Assembly (NCBI RefSeq): GCF_024582815.1
Contig: NZ_CP102099.1
Location: forward strand, 2,356,001 to 2,420,000
DNA length: 64,000 bases
From: Acinetobacter colistiniresistens
GTDB taxonomy: Bacteria; Pseudomonadota; Gammaproteobacteria; Pseudomonadales; Moraxellaceae
Direction: 5' to 3'
Positions 19,143-28,713 of this stretch are shown here, in pieces. Position numbers and translations under genes: made by a program. Below the pieces are notes generated by a model. It was not told the DNA's origin. It did not search any database and was given only the letters and a program-made list of their open reading frames with translations. How positions within the stretch are numbered: the first letter of the stretch is position 1; each line of letters starts with the position of its first letter.

Positions 19143-19201
19143 AATCCGTTCGCCTATTCAATGATAGGTACAAAATCATTTATTGATTGAAAATAAATTT
19201 G

Positions 19202-19936
19202 TTATTGAAGCTTGATCTGGTGTTCGATACGACCACCGTAATCATTGATGCTTACATAACTCAGCTTTTCAGTACTACCTGTTTTCAATTGGATTTTGTC
19301 CTCTGAAAAAGGTGACAGCATTAGACCTTTAGGTAGTAGGTCAACTGGCTTTCCTGCATTTTGTTGATACACCGCAGTCATGGTGACGTGAAACGGTGTT
19401 GGATTTTTTACAATAAGTGTTTGTCCACTTTTAGCCCACTGCAATTTTTCACCAGCGAGATTGGCATCGGCTTTAATGCTTGCTGGGCGATAGAAAAACT
19501 TGATACGTGAACGGATTGCAAGCTGTAAAAAATTATCAGGAACAGCATCTTTACTGTTTGCTGTTGGTCTTGGTGGAATATCTAAAACATTCAACCAAAA
19601 AACAGTTTCTTGCTTTTGATTTAATTGAGCAGCATTAGGTAATGCCGTAATACGAAGAGATTGGCTCTTCGTTGGCTCTACACGCGAAATCGGGGGAGTA
19701 ATCATGAACGGAACTTTAGCTTGATCCGGTGTGGTTTTAGCATCACCTTCATCAATCCATGCCTGAACAAGCGATGGCTTAGAACCGTTGTTACTGACTT
19801 GCAAAGTCACTTCACGAGCATCAGATGGATAAATAACGCGAGTACCATGCAAAATAATTTCTGCATGTGTGTGACTTGCGATTAAAGCCGAAGACATCGT
19901 TAGACCAAGCAAAAAATTGTAACTGTTCAGTGCCAT
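19202..19936 (-). CDS. Periplasmic fimbrial chaperone (PapD/FimC family)
   Basis: 244 residues. A signal peptide (about 1-25, SHTHA) leads to domain 1 with the family markers TRVIYPSDAREVTLQV and the subunit-anchoring basic residue, then FWLNVLDIPP, the classical chaperone motif, and RSRIKFFYRP before domain 2. It binds pilin subunits in the periplasm by donor-strand complementation and hands them to the usher. It lies between the major subunit and usher genes, the usual order. Confidence 0.95.
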   Translation of the reverse strand: MALNSYNFLLGLTMSSALIASHTHAEIILHGTRVIYPSDAREVTLQVSNNGSKPSLVQAWIDEGDAKTTPDQAKVPFMITPPISRVEPTKSQSLRITALPNAAQLNQKQETVFWLNVLDIPPRPTANSKDAVPDNFLQLAIRSRIKFFYRPASIKADANLAGEKLQWAKSGQTLIVKNPTPFHVTMTAVYQQNAGKPVDLLPKGLMLSPFSEDKIQLKTGSTEKLSYVSINDYGGRIEHQIKLQ

Positions 19937-20017
19937 TAAAATTTACTCTATGATTGCGTGAAGTATACAACTGCGAATTTCTAGCTAACTAGAAATTCGC
20001 ATAGTTTATCAATAAGA

Positions 20018-20551
20018 TTATTGATAAATAATAGTGTACTGAACTGAAGTGTTCACTTCACCAGCAGTAGAAGCGCCAGTTGCATAGTATTCAGCATAGT
20101 AGTTAAGGTCAGCTTTACCGCCTTCAACAACGTCAACCCATTGAGAGTTAGTTTGAGCGCCATTGCTGCCAGCAGCAAGAACAGGAATAACTTGGTTATT
20201 GTTACCTAATAATTGAACATCAACGTTTTTAGCACCAGCAGCGTTTTGGTTTAATAAACGGCCAGTATTGAAATCAACAGTTGCACCTGGTTCGAAGTAA
20301 GTTGCAACTTTACCTTCTGAACAGTTACCTAAGTTAATTTGGAATGGAGTACGACCTGCAACATCACCTGCATTAGCAAGTGTTTGTTTTGAAACAGTTG
20401 GAAGCGTTACAGTAAAGTCTTTACCCGCTGGAGTTACGATGTCACAAGTTTTGTCTGTTACTAGACCGTTAATTGTAATCGTTCCATCAGCAGCTTGAGC
20501 GTTAGCGATACCTACAACTGAAAGAGTAGCGATCAAAGCAAGTTTCTTCAT
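20018..20551 (-). CDS. Major fimbrial subunit (type 1-like pilin)
   Basis: 177 residues with a clean signal peptide (cut after AQA near residue 20). The mature start (TITINGLVTDKTC) holds the first cysteine; the second is in NLGNCSEG near residue 77. The C-terminus ends in a beta strand with the penultimate Tyr typical of pilins (SVQYTIIYQ). It polymerises into the shaft by donor-strand exchange. It is first in the operon, about 80 bases before the chaperone gene, a gap in which a weak hairpin could raise subunit expression over the downstream genes. Confidence 0.93.
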   Translation of the reverse strand: MKKLALIATLSVVGIANAQAADGTITINGLVTDKTCDIVTPAGKDFTVTLPTVSKQTLANAGDVAGRTPFQINLGNCSEGKVATYFEPGATVDFNTGRLLNQNAAGAKNVDVQLLGNNNQVIPVLAAGSNGAQTNSQWVDVVEGGKADLNYYAEYYATGASTAGEVNTSVQYTIIYQ

Positions 20552-21039
20552 AATAGTTTCTCGAATACATCAGCTAAAAGTTTGAATTAAAATTACTTCT
20601 CAGTTGAATTTTTGCGCTGAACAAGTAATGTGCGAAATATATATCAGTAGGTTGTGAAATTGCAAACTGCATCACATTTTTTACGGGGGTTTTGATCAGA
20701 ATTTCCGATCATAAATAAGTTGTTGATATGAGGAAACTTTATTTTTGCTGAAACTTACTTTCAGTGCTCGTTTGTTTAATATTGCTTAAGACTGATTGTT
20801 TTTTCCTTTTATAAAAAGGCTTATTTGATTATTTTTTGATCGAAAAATAGCAGGAATTATATTTTTATGTGATTTTATTCGTATAATTTGAATAATAATT
20901 TAGATGAATAATCAAGTTTTTAGCTGAATTGTTAAGCTCGTTAACAAAAAGCGCAAAGTTCTTTTAAGAAATTTTTAAGGTTAAATCCTTAGTTTTTTAG
21001 TCATGATTAGATGAAAAAACACCGTTAAAGGAGCTTTCA
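20552..21039. promoter_or_regulatory. Divergent intergenic region, likely fimbrial promoter
   Basis: About 490 AT-rich bases between the fimbrial operon and the + strand gene at 21040. The 5' leader before the pilin ATG has the purine-rich site GAGAAAC. No inverted repeats like those of a fim invertible switch were seen, so phase variation by inversion is unlikely. Exact promoter boxes cannot be fixed by eye. Confidence 0.4.
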
Positions 21040-21387
21040 ATGAACATGCTTTATACCCACAAACCGAACTATTATTTCTTTGCACACAAGTTTGTTTTAT
21101 TCCTAGAAAGTCATTTAAAAAGCCATCCTACGGAACAGCAGACAAGCTTTAATTTGCAGACAATTTATGACTTATTCAGTCATGATCGTGCCTCAAGTAC
21201 CACCAATCTAGAAGGTATTTTAAATATTGCAGATGAATACGTGCTTGAAACGGATGAGGGGCAGCAGTCATTGATCCAATCTTATCATGTCCATTTAGAT
21301 AATCACGTGCTAACACTAGAGTTCAACCCAAAAGCTGTTGCAAGCTTGAAAGCGGGTCAAAGCATTGTAAGTCCACAAGTGGCTTAA
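21040..21387 (+). CDS. Small conserved-looking protein of unknown function
   Basis: 115 residues, soluble, His/Tyr-rich N-terminus, then a helix-rich middle (LQTIYDLFSHDRA) and a beta C-terminus. An ideal ribosome site AAAGGAG lies six bases before the ATG, which supports a real, well-translated gene. The protein at 21478 has a similar size and style but no obvious sequence match. No domain recognised. Confidence 0.7.
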   Translation: MNMLYTHKPNYYFFAHKFVLFLESHLKSHPTEQQTSFNLQTIYDLFSHDRASSTTNLEGILNIADEYVLETDEGQQSLIQSYHVHLDNHVLTLEFNPKAVASLKAGQSIVSPQVA

Positions 21388-21477
21388 GCATTAAGAGCAA
21401 ATAAAGAGTTTATACACTTAGCAATATCGTTTACTAAGTGTTTTTTTAACAAGCTGCGTTAAATCTGTTGATCCGTT

Positions 21478-21726
21478 ATGATAAAAAGATCAATAGAAGA
21501 TATACAACGTGTTATGAATAAAGATTTTAAGGCAGAAACCTATACGGTAGATGACAGTATTACTGACACCATTCTATGGCTGATGCAGCATCAAGACATT
21601 TTTGATTCATTTCATTTTGATGTACATACACAGGAATTGTCAGTGACACATGCAGCAGGTGTTGATGTTATTCGTGTTGGAATGTTTTTAAATGCCAAAT
21701 ACGGCATTTTGGTGACATCAATTTAA
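21478..21726 (+). CDS. Small protein of unknown function
   Basis: 82 residues, soluble, acidic, with a helical N-terminus (IEDIQRVMNKDF) and a short beta C-terminus. The start lacks a strong ribosome site. It lies 90 bases after the preceding gene and ends just before a bidirectional terminator shared with bioB. No domain recognised. Confidence 0.6.
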   Translation: MIKRSIEDIQRVMNKDFKAETYTVDDSITDTILWLMQHQDIFDSFHFDVHTQELSVTHAAGVDVIRVGMFLNAKYGILVTSI

Positions 21727-21734
21727 TCATATCT

Positions 21735-21765
21735 AAAAAAGCCTTGTCATCTGACAAGGCTTTTT
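21735..21765. terminator. Bidirectional terminator between a small gene and bioB
   Basis: Perfect 12-bp stem AAAGCCTTGTCA / TGACAAGGCTTT with a two-base loop, flanked by A and T runs that serve both strands. Confidence 0.88.
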
Positions 21766-21768
21766 CGT

Positions 21769-22758
21769 TTATGCGCTCATGGCATCGACAGAGAGTTCTG
21801 CAACCGATGGCTTGGGTTTTTCTGCGGTTAAACCTAATTTGGCAAATAAGACCTGATCTTTGCCTTCACCCGCATTTGGGGTGGTAAGAAGTTTTTCACC
21901 AGAGAAGAGGGAGTTTGCACCAGCCATAAAGGCAAGCGCTTGATCTGAATCGCTCAATGACTCACGACCTGCTGAAAGGCGAATATAACTGTGTGGCATG
22001 ATGATACGTGCAACAGCAATGGTACGAATCCATTCGATGACATCTAATTTCTCAACATTAGCCAGTGGGGTACCTTCGATTGGAACCAGCATGTTAATTG
22101 GCACGGATTCTGGATGTACTGGCATAGTTGCAAGTTCATGTAACAAACCGATGCGGTCATTACGGCTTTCACCTAATCCCACAATACCGCCGCTGCATAC
22201 TTTCATACCTGCTTGGCGAACATGATCTAAAGTATCCAGACGGTCGTCAAAAGTACGTGTGCTAATGATATGTGAATAGTATTCACGAGATGTATCTAGG
22301 TTGTGGTTGTAATAGTCCAAACCTGCATCTTTTAAGCGTTCCGCTTGAGACTGGTTCAGCATCCCTAAAGTCATACAGGTTTCTAGGCCCAATGCTTTGA
22401 CTTCACGCACCATTTCCAACACATAAGGCATATCACGCTCATGTGGGTTACGCCAAGCAGCGCCCATACAGAAACGCGATGAACCCGATTCTTTTGCTGC
22501 AAGTGCTTCACGAATGACTTTATCAACAGCAATACGCTTTTCTGCTTCTAACTTAGAGTCGTAACGAGCAGATTGCGAGCAGTACTTACAGTCTTCAGGA
22601 CATTTCCCTGTTTTGATTGAAAGTAATGTGCTGACCTGAATCGAATTCGCTTGGAAATGCTGACGGTGCACACCTTGGGCTTCAAATACTAAGTCTAGAA
22701 AAGGTTGGTCATATAAAGCTTGGATTTCATCACGAGTCCAGTCATTACGTAAAGTCAT
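21769..22758 (-). CDS. bioB: Biotin synthase
   Basis: 329 residues if started at the second Met; a start four codons earlier (22770) is equally possible, as neither has a clear ribosome site. Radical-SAM enzyme that inserts sulfur into dethiobiotin, the last step of biotin synthesis, in the cytoplasm. The iron-sulfur motif C-x3-C-x2-C is in [13 protein letters not shown] near the N-terminus. The YYNHNLDTS and SGGIVGLGE motifs of the family are present. No other bio genes lie nearby, as in related genomes where bioB stands apart. Confidence 0.96.
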   Translation of the reverse strand: MTLRNDWTRDEIQALYDQPFLDLVFEAQGVHRQHFQANSIQVSTLLSIKTGKCPEDCKYCSQSARYDSKLEAEKRIAVDKVIREALAAKESGSSRFCMGAAWRNPHERDMPYVLEMVREVKALGLETCMTLGMLNQSQAERLKDAGLDYYNHNLDTSREYYSHIISTRTFDDRLDTLDHVRQAGMKVCSGGIVGLGESRNDRIGLLHELATMPVHPESVPINMLVPIEGTPLANVEKLDVIEWIRTIAVARIIMPHSYIRLSAGRESLSDSDQALAFMAGANSLFSGEKLLTTPNAGEGKDQVLFAKLGLTAEKPKPSVAELSVDAMSA

Positions 22759-22849
22759 TGTTATATCCATGATGATTGATTACAGACATTGAGATTCATC
22801 ATACAGAAATCGTGCCAAAGCCAAAGGGCAAAAAACATCATTTTTCTAT

Positions 22850-23974
22850 TCAATGTACTTTTATTTGCTGCAATTGCTGTTGAATTGCCCAATCTATATG
22901 TACATTAACGATCTCGTCGTGCCGCGTTTTTGCATCTTGCAATTGCGTCACGATCTCAGCCGAGTATGGAGCATTTCCTAAGCCAATTGCAATATTGCGC
23001 TTAAAGGATTGGTAGCCAGTACGGCGGATTGGGCTGCCTTCAGTATTGGCGAGAAAAGTGGCTTCATCCCATTGCCAAATCTCTAATAGACTGATGTTAT
23101 CCAGGTTATGTCTCGGGTCAAAGTCTGGAATTGAAGCCTTTTTAGCAAAGCTATTCCAAGGGCAAATCAACTGACAATCATCACAGCCAAAAATACGGTT
23201 ACCGATACCCGATCTTAATTCCTCAGGAATGATGCCTTTATATTCAATGGTTAAATACGCAATACATTTTCTGGCATCCAGCATATAGGGTTCAACAATC
23301 GCCTGTGTTGGGCAGATGTCGATACAGGCTGTACATGAACCACAATGTGCAGTAGCAGGCTGATCAAAAGGCAGATCAAGCGAAGTGAATAATTCGCCTA
23401 AAACAAAAAAAGAACCTGATTTTTTATGGATCAGCAAAGTATGTTTACCCGTCCATCCCATACCCGCACTTTCAGCCAATGATTTTTCAAAGATAGGGGC
23501 TGAATCAGCAAAAGGACGAGATTCAAAATCGCCCACTTTTTCTTTAATACGAGTCGCTAATGTCTTTAAGCGTCCACGCATGACTTTATGATAGTCACGA
23601 CCACGTGCATAGCGCGCAATAATGGCAGAATTGGGTTCAAATGGCACATAACGGGGCTTGGGTGATGCCACAAGATAGTTCATGCGCACACAAATAATGC
23701 TTTTTGTACCAGGAACGAGCAAGGTTGGATCAGCGCGCTTTTCCAAGTTTTCTTCTAAATAGTGCATATCGGCATGATAACCGCGTTCTAAATATTCTTT
23801 AAAACGCGGCATTTGATCTTGAGCATCTGGTTTGGCAATGACACAATCAGCAAAGCCCAAGTCTAATGCCTGTGCTTTGATCCAGTCTTTCAACGCTTGA
23901 GAATCAAGCTGCTGTAGCTCGATTTTGTCAGGCATTTTCTGGGACTGTGTTTGAAAAGATGTGCTTGAAGCCAT
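22850..23974 (-). CDS. queG: Epoxyqueuosine reductase
   Basis: About 374 residues from the Met at 23974. Longer starts would run into the divergent nnr gene, and a shorter one at 23935 is possible. The enzyme reduces epoxyqueuosine to queuosine in tRNA, the last step of Q synthesis, using cobalamin and two 4Fe-4S clusters. The cluster motifs are visible as CGSCTACIDICP and FGCDDCQLICPWN with a further Cys in DARKCIAY. The divergent neighbour is nnr; the two genes are also neighbours in E. coli. Complete and probably functional. Confidence 0.93.
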   Translation of the reverse strand: MASSTSFQTQSQKMPDKIELQQLDSQALKDWIKAQALDLGFADCVIAKPDAQDQMPRFKEYLERGYHADMHYLEENLEKRADPTLLVPGTKSIICVRMNYLVASPKPRYVPFEPNSAIIARYARGRDYHKVMRGRLKTLATRIKEKVGDFESRPFADSAPIFEKSLAESAGMGWTGKHTLLIHKKSGSFFVLGELFTSLDLPFDQPATAHCGSCTACIDICPTQAIVEPYMLDARKCIAYLTIEYKGIIPEELRSGIGNRIFGCDDCQLICPWNSFAKKASIPDFDPRHNLDNISLLEIWQWDEATFLANTEGSPIRRTGYQSFKRNIAIGLGNAPYSAEIVTQLQDAKTRHDEIVNVHIDWAIQQQLQQIKVH

Positions 23975-23997
23975 AAACCGATAATAAGGAGAAAAAC

Positions 23998-25485
23998 ATG
24001 CAAGCTGTAGTTTACCATAGCCAAAGTATCCAAGCATGGGAGCAGCGTTGGTTTGCTCAGCAAAATTCATCTTTAGGACTCATGCAGCAAGCAGCTTGGA
24101 CAATCTCCCAACAGTTAATTCCTCAATTCCAACAAAATAAAATTCAAAAGATCGCAGTTTGGTGTGGGCAAGGCAATAATGCTGGCGATGGCTATTATAT
24201 TGCTGCATTTCTGAAGCAGCAGGGATTTAACATCACTGTTTATGCGACTGAACTCGGCCAATCAGTAGATTTAAAACAAGCCGCAGATTATGCACAGTCT
24301 CATCAAGTTGATATTCAAAGCATTGATTATTTATTGTCAGAAAACGCAGTTCAGCAAAAAATCCCTAGTTTTGATTGTCATATTGATGCCTTATTTGGCA
24401 TTGGTCTCAATCGAGCACTTGATCAAAAGTGGCAAGAAATTATCCAGCTTTATAATTTGCAAACAGGTTTAAAAGTTTCAATCGATATCCCCAGCGGCTT
24501 ACAGGCCAATACAGGACAAACGTTGCCCTGTGCAGTACAAGCTGATCAAACCTTTACGATTCTGGGCTACAAAGCGGGCTTGTTTACGGGTCAAGGCAAG
24601 CAATATGTGGGAAAACTACATTTGCTGAGTTTGATTCCAGTCGACCAAGAGTTAAAACCATTTGCCTATCTGTCACCCGAAAAAATCGTTTTGCCAAAAC
24701 GTCAGGCTTTTGGGCATAAAGGTAGTTATGGTCATGTATTAGTTGTAGGTGGACATGCCGAGATGGGAGGTGCAGTCATTATGGCTGCTGAAGCTGCTTT
24801 CCATGCAGGGGCAGGCAAAGTCAGTGTAGTCTGTCATGCCAAACATCATCAAGCCATTTTGGCACGGTCACCGAATATTATGCTGCGTGATATTAATAGC
24901 TTAGACCAAGAAGGTATCCAACAGCTATTAACACAGGTGGATGCCATCTGTTTTGGGATGGGCTTGGGAAGAGATGAGTGGGCGGAAACGATTTATCAGC
25001 AATGGTTTAATTTGCTCAAGCAAAACTCTCATTTAGAGGTTGTAATTGATGCCGATGGCTTGTGGTTTCTGGCCAAGCATCCGCAACAATTAAACCAGCA
25101 TCTCTATGCAACGCCACATTCAGGTGAGGCCGCAACACTTTTGGGGTGTACTGCTGCGGATATAGAACAAGACCGTATCGCTGCCATTCAACAGTTACAG
25201 CAAAAATATGCAGGGCAATGGGTGTTAAAAGGCGCGGGTAGTTTAATTTTAGAAGAACAATTATTTATCTGTACGCAGGGTAATGCGGGGATGGGAACAG
25301 GAGGCATGGGCGATGTACTGGCAGGCATGATTGCCAGTTTAAAAGCTCAATTTCATCAACAGATTGCTTTGCATGAAATCGTCAGTTTGCATGCGCAGGC
25401 AGGTGATCTGCTGGCTGAGAAGGGAGTAAGGGGGTTGCAAGCGCATAAAATGGGGGAAATGATTTATCATGTGGTGAATCAATAA
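23998..25485 (+). CDS. nnr: Bifunctional NAD(P)H-hydrate epimerase/dehydratase
   Basis: 495 residues. The N-terminal domain (about 1-210, YjeF_N; WCGQGNNAGDGYYIA) interconverts the R and S forms of damaged hydrated NAD(P)H. The C-terminal domain (about 220-495, ribokinase-like; GHKGSYGHVLVVGG, then NAGMGTGGMGDVLAGM) dehydrates the S form with ADP or ATP. A perfect AAGGAG site precedes the ATG. It is divergent from queG with about 23 bases between starts, so the two promoters must overlap the coding ends or lie within the neighbouring genes. Confidence 0.95.
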   Translation: MQAVVYHSQSIQAWEQRWFAQQNSSLGLMQQAAWTISQQLIPQFQQNKIQKIAVWCGQGNNAGDGYYIAAFLKQQGFNITVYATELGQSVDLKQAADYAQSHQVDIQSIDYLLSENAVQQKIPSFDCHIDALFGIGLNRALDQKWQEIIQLYNLQTGLKVSIDIPSGLQANTGQTLPCAVQADQTFTILGYKAGLFTGQGKQYVGKLHLLSLIPVDQELKPFAYLSPEKIVLPKRQAFGHKGSYGHVLVVGGHAEMGGAVIMAAEAAFHAGAGKVSVVCHAKHHQAILARSPNIMLRDINSLDQEGIQQLLTQVDAICFGMGLGRDEWAETIYQQWFNLLKQNSHLEVVIDADGLWFLAKHPQQLNQHLYATPHSGEAATLLGCTAADIEQDRIAAIQQLQQKYAGQWVLKGAGSLILEEQLFICTQGNAGMGTGGMGDVLAGMIASLKAQFHQQIALHEIVSLHAQAGDLLAEKGVRGLQAHKMGEMIYHVVNQ

Positions 25486-25541
25486 TTTTTATTGATGGTG
25501 ATGAGGAGGAGTTAGATTTTTTTAATTCGATTGCTTTTAGA

Positions 25542-25936
25542 TTAATCCCATAAATGCTGATAATAGCTTGTAAATAACCTCAAACCTTCCTCGATTTGTT
25601 TTTCAGCCTCTGTACTATGATTTCCTTCCAAGACCAACTCAAAAGCAAGAATCATTTTATTTAGATAGTCCAACCAGATGTAATTTAGCTCATCATCACT
25701 GAAATCTTGAGGATACTTTGAGTCTACAACCCATGTAGGTAGAGATATATTGTCTTTTTAATAATTAATTTTCTATATGATCGTAATATGGGAAGAATTT
25801 TGTGAGCAATTTCTTTCTTAGAGTCAGCATAATAAGAAATGGGGACAAAGCAGTACCCTTTAATCAAATTTTCTAACTTTTCTTTAAAGTCTATACAAGG
25901 CTTGATGACCTTATCTAATAGATTACTTTTAATCAT
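25542..25936 (-). pseudogene. Small orphan gene broken by a one-base frameshift
   Basis: Read on the - strand, the first frame gives 70 residues and ends at 25724. An alternative frame continues from just before that point (DNISLPTWVVDSKYPQ ... LRLFTSYYQHLWD) to a natural stop at 25542. One A added to the five-A run near 25755 joins them as LIIKKDNIS, giving about 131 residues. The C-terminal half is helical and acidic, reminiscent of small contact-inhibition immunity proteins, but no family is certain. Located between nnr and ruvC. Either recent decay or a base error. Confidence 0.6.
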
Positions 25937-25972
25937 ATTGGTTTTTTACTTATTTATAGGTTTGTTCCTAAT

Positions 25973-26518
25973 TTAACGTCGTCTGGTACTGGCACGACTA
26001 CGTCCACGCGCCATACCCCCTAAAGCATTGAGTACTGCCATTTTGCTCATACTGCCAGAAGCATGGGCATGACAAATTGCAGCAGCAAGCGCATCGGCAG
26101 CATCGGCCTGTGGTTTAATGGTTAAATTGAGTAGACGCATGACCATCATTTGTACTTGTTCTTTATCCGCAGCGCCGTAACCGACAACCGACTGTTTAAT
26201 CTGGCGAGCGGTGTATTCTGCAACCTGTAAGTCCAGATTGACCAATGCTGCAATGGCCGCGCCCCGTGCCTGACCAAGTTTTAAAGCCGAGTCGGGATTT
26301 TGTGCCATAAATACTTGTTCGACCGCTGCTTCTGTCGGGCCATGAAATTTAACAATACGTTCCACACCTGCAAAAATACGTTTTAAACGTTCGGGCATAC
26401 CTTGTGTTTCAGTACGAATGGTTCCTGCATCAACAAACCGCAGCTTATTGCCATCTTTTTCGATAATTCCATAACCTGTTAAGCGTGAACCAGGGTCAAT
26501 ACCAATAATTAATGACAT
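25973..26518 (-). CDS. ruvC: Holliday junction endonuclease
   Basis: 181 residues. It resolves Holliday junctions after RuvAB migration in recombinational repair. Catalytic acids are visible: D8 in [13 protein letters not shown], the Glu in AAVEQVF and the Asp pair in [12 protein letters not shown]. The C-terminus is Arg-rich ([11 protein letters not shown]), a few residues longer than in E. coli. It stands alone; ruvA and ruvB are not in the window. Confidence 0.96.
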   Translation of the reverse strand: MSLIIGIDPGSRLTGYGIIEKDGNKLRFVDAGTIRTETQGMPERLKRIFAGVERIVKFHGPTEAAVEQVFMAQNPDSALKLGQARGAAIAALVNLDLQVAEYTARQIKQSVVGYGAADKEQVQMMVMRLLNLTIKPQADAADALAAAICHAHASGSMSKMAVLNALGGMARGRSRASTRRR

Positions 26519-26835
26519 GAAGCACTATAAAAAGAAAAGATTGCCAATATTGTTACATAATGGGGTTTTCACTGCATAATTTTTTTGTAGTATTTTGAAT
26601 TATAAGAGAATAGTTGTTTTATTGAACAATTCTTAAAATTACATGTAAACAATCTCAAATTGAGGGAGGTTTAAGTGCACTTTAGAGAATTATATAAAAG
26701 AATGAAAAATGATCAATTTGTACTTAATTTAGACGTTAGTAAGGAAAATATGCGATTTTTATAAAAAAATTTGCATTGTGGGGGAGATGGGCGTATAAAG
26801 CATCTCATTGATCAGATGTGATGATCAAATGTTGA
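26519..26835. other. Intergenic region upstream of the initiator tRNA
   Basis: About 315 AT-rich bases between ruvC and the tRNA. No ORF with coding character. It should hold the tRNA promoter, whose boxes I cannot fix with certainty. Confidence 0.4.
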
Positions 26836-26912
<77 letters not shown>

Positions 26913-27101
26913 ATTTAAAAGTTAATTGAATATTAGCTCTGTGATTATTGAATTGTTGTTATCTTAAAGAGTAAGCAGCAATTAAGTTAGCTGAAATAAC
27001 CCTAAAGAAAGCTAAAAATTATTAGATTCTAGAATTGTAGTTATCCTCTCTCAATTAATCTAGCGTTATAGTAAATCCAAATCGATCACTTGAGCTCAGG
27101 A

Positions 27102-27335
27102 ATGAGTGATTTTGTGTTGAAAATTATTAATGAATGGCGTGTAGCCAAAGCCATAAATGGCAATGAGATTTGTGTGCGAATCATCCCGTTAAAGCGTCAG
27201 CAAAATACGTTGAATGGCTTTAAATGGGTGGAAGTAGGAAAGAAAGTACTGTTGGAATCAGGTCGAGAGATTGACTTTAATTTAGACGGGAATAGTTTCT
27301 ATACCGATGTTAATCAACTTTATCGATTGACATAA
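27102..27335 (+). CDS. Small protein of unknown function
   Basis: 77 residues from the ATG at 27102. The AGGA directly before that ATG is too close to act, so a TTG start at 27090 is also possible. Basic, beta-rich sequence (KWVEVGKKVLLESGREIDF), soluble, no recognised domain. It lies alone between the initiator tRNA and the first cold-shock gene. Confidence 0.5.
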   Translation: MSDFVLKIINEWRVAKAINGNEICVRIIPLKRQQNTLNGFKWVEVGKKVLLESGREIDFNLDGNSFYTDVNQLYRLT

Positions 27336-27445
27336 ATGGTTCACATACTTGTAGTATCTATTTAATACAGATAGATTGTATTAAATCATTATGTAAAAAT
27401 TTTGATTTAATTCATAAATGAACAAAGTTTAAAAGGTTTAAAGGT

Positions 27446-27655
27446 ATGTCTGATACAGTTACTGGTACTGTTAAGTGGTTCAACGAAACTAAAGGTTTTG
27501 GTTTTATTCAAGCTGACTCTGGTGAAGATGTTTTTGCTCATTTCAGCGAAATCCAAAGCAAGGGCTTCAAAGTATTGAATGAAGGCCAACGTGTTTCGTT
27601 TGTTCTTGGTCAAGGTAAAAAAGGACCACAAGCAACTCTAATTACTGTTATCTAA
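27446..27655 (+). CDS. Cold-shock domain protein (CspA family), copy 1
   Basis: 69 residues, a full single cold-shock domain. RNP1 is KGFGFI and RNP2 is VFAHF. It binds single-stranded RNA and DNA as an RNA chaperone. AAAGGT precedes the ATG. It differs from the copy at 28105 at only seven positions, so the pair arose by a fairly recent duplication. Followed by its own terminator, so the two genes are separate transcription units. Confidence 0.95.
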   Translation: MSDTVTGTVKWFNETKGFGFIQADSGEDVFAHFSEIQSKGFKVLNEGQRVSFVLGQGKKGPQATLITVI

Positions 27656-27674
27656 TTACTTTAGACCAGTGAAA

Positions 27675-27703
27675 AAAAAGCTCACACTCTGTGGGCTTTT
27701 TTT
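27675..27703 (+). terminator. Terminator of cold-shock gene 1
   Basis: GCTCAC / GTGGGC stem (one G-T pair), five-base loop, long T run. Confidence 0.8.
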
Positions 27704-27934
27704 GTGCCCCCAAAAAAGCTTGAAACTGCCAGTGAATGATAGATATTTGCGAGCCAAAGGAAATGAAATAATATGTTAAAAATTATATAAAAGCATGATT
27801 TTGAATTTGTAGTTGCTTAATCTTATGAATATTAAGATAAAAAAATAATGATGCTTACTCTTCGTTGTGAAAAATTCTGTAGAAAAATCTCATTTTAGCT
27901 GATGTAAAGAGATAGAGATTGCGTGAAAAATGTA

Positions 27935-28104
27935 AATTCGTGTATAGTTAAATGGACTAGAAGAATAACACTGTTGATTCAGAAAATCTTTGATCTCGTA
28001 GTTTTTAGACAAACCTTTCGTTTTATCAGATTTCCTTTCAAAGTTTATGATTCCAAGTTGCTTGCTGCTAAGCGTCCCAATTTTTTAAATATAGGTTTAA
28101 GTAT
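27935..28104 (+). promoter_or_regulatory. Probable promoter and long 5' leader of cold-shock gene 2
   Basis: A -10-like TATAGT lies near 27944, which would give a leader of about 150 bases before the ATG at 28105. Long structured leaders that change fold at low temperature control cspA-type genes in E. coli. The leader holds no gene, and the role is an inference. Confidence 0.45.
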
Positions 28105-28314
28105 ATGTCTGATACAGTTACTGGTACTGTTAAGTGGTTTAACGAAACTAAAGGTTTTGGCTTCATTCATGCAGATTCTGGACAAGATGTTTTTGCTCAT
28201 TTCAGCGAAATTCAAAGCTCTGGCTTTAAAGTTCTAAAAGAAGGTCAACGCGTTTCATTTATTTTAGGTGAAGGCAAGAAAGGACCACAAGCAACTCAAA
28301 TTACTGTGATCTAG
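28105..28314 (+). CDS. Cold-shock domain protein (CspA family), copy 2
   Basis: 69 residues, with RNP1 KGFGFI and RNP2 VFAHF as in copy 1. Differences cluster at surface positions, for example H in place of Q after RNP1. The DNA is also similar over the first 60 bases of the coding region but the leaders differ. This fits a duplicated gene that gained separate control. Confidence 0.95.
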   Translation: MSDTVTGTVKWFNETKGFGFIHADSGQDVFAHFSEIQSSGFKVLKEGQRVSFILGEGKKGPQATQITVI

Positions 28315-28333
28315 TAATCATTAGGTCATGCGA

Positions 28334-28366
28334 TAAAAAAAAGCTCACGATTGGTGGGCTTTTTTT
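28334..28366 (+). terminator. Terminator of cold-shock gene 2
   Basis: GCTCACG stem with GTGGGC, flanked by A and T runs. Its sequence closely resembles the terminator of copy 1, so the duplicated unit included the terminator. Confidence 0.78.
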
Positions 28367-28567
28367 ATCGCGATTCTTTTCAACAGGCTTTTGTTTGGCG
28401 TATTTGTTTTTCTTTTAATTAATTTTAATGAACTGCCACTTTTTGTCATAAATTAACGATTTGGTTGAAAAATTGCACTAGTCAGATATACGACTTTTTG
28501 CTAATTTATTCTTGTTAATTTATTAGGCAAATTAACAAGTGTAGTACATTTAATGAGCGTTAAAGTT

Positions 28568-28684
28568 ATGGAAAACTTGGAGCCGTATGCTCAAGGGTTT
28601 GAGCAAGAAGTTCATGTACATTGTAAAAGATCTTTGGGTTCGTTGTTGTTCAGCTTTGTGGTCTTGATTGCGACCAGCCTATAA
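28568..28684 (+). CDS. Possible 38-residue membrane peptide
   Basis: ATG at 28568, stop at 28682-28684, followed five bases later by a strong terminator. The first 20 residues are acidic and soluble; the last 17 are hydrophobic (LGSLLFSFVVLIATSL), enough for one membrane segment. A short ORF with its own terminator could be a small membrane protein or the ORF of a small RNA. No good ribosome site is visible, so confidence is low. Confidence 0.35.
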   Translation: MENLEPYAQGFEQEVHVHCKRSLGSLLFSFVVLIATSL

Positions 28685-28688
28685 GAGA

Positions 28689-28713
28689 GAAAAGCACCTT
28701 CGGGTGCTTTTTT
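28689..28713 (+). terminator. Strong terminator
   Basis: Perfect AAAGCACC / GGTGCTTT stem closed by a TTCG tetraloop, then a T run. Confidence 0.9.

Noticed and set aside
20552..21039. A fim-type invertible promoter switch
   Set aside because: No inverted-repeat pair flanking the promoter and no nearby recombinase.
27923..28237. A 104-residue frame overlapping the second cold-shock gene
   Set aside because: Its back half is the cold-shock gene read in another frame and its front half is the leader; composition is not protein-like.
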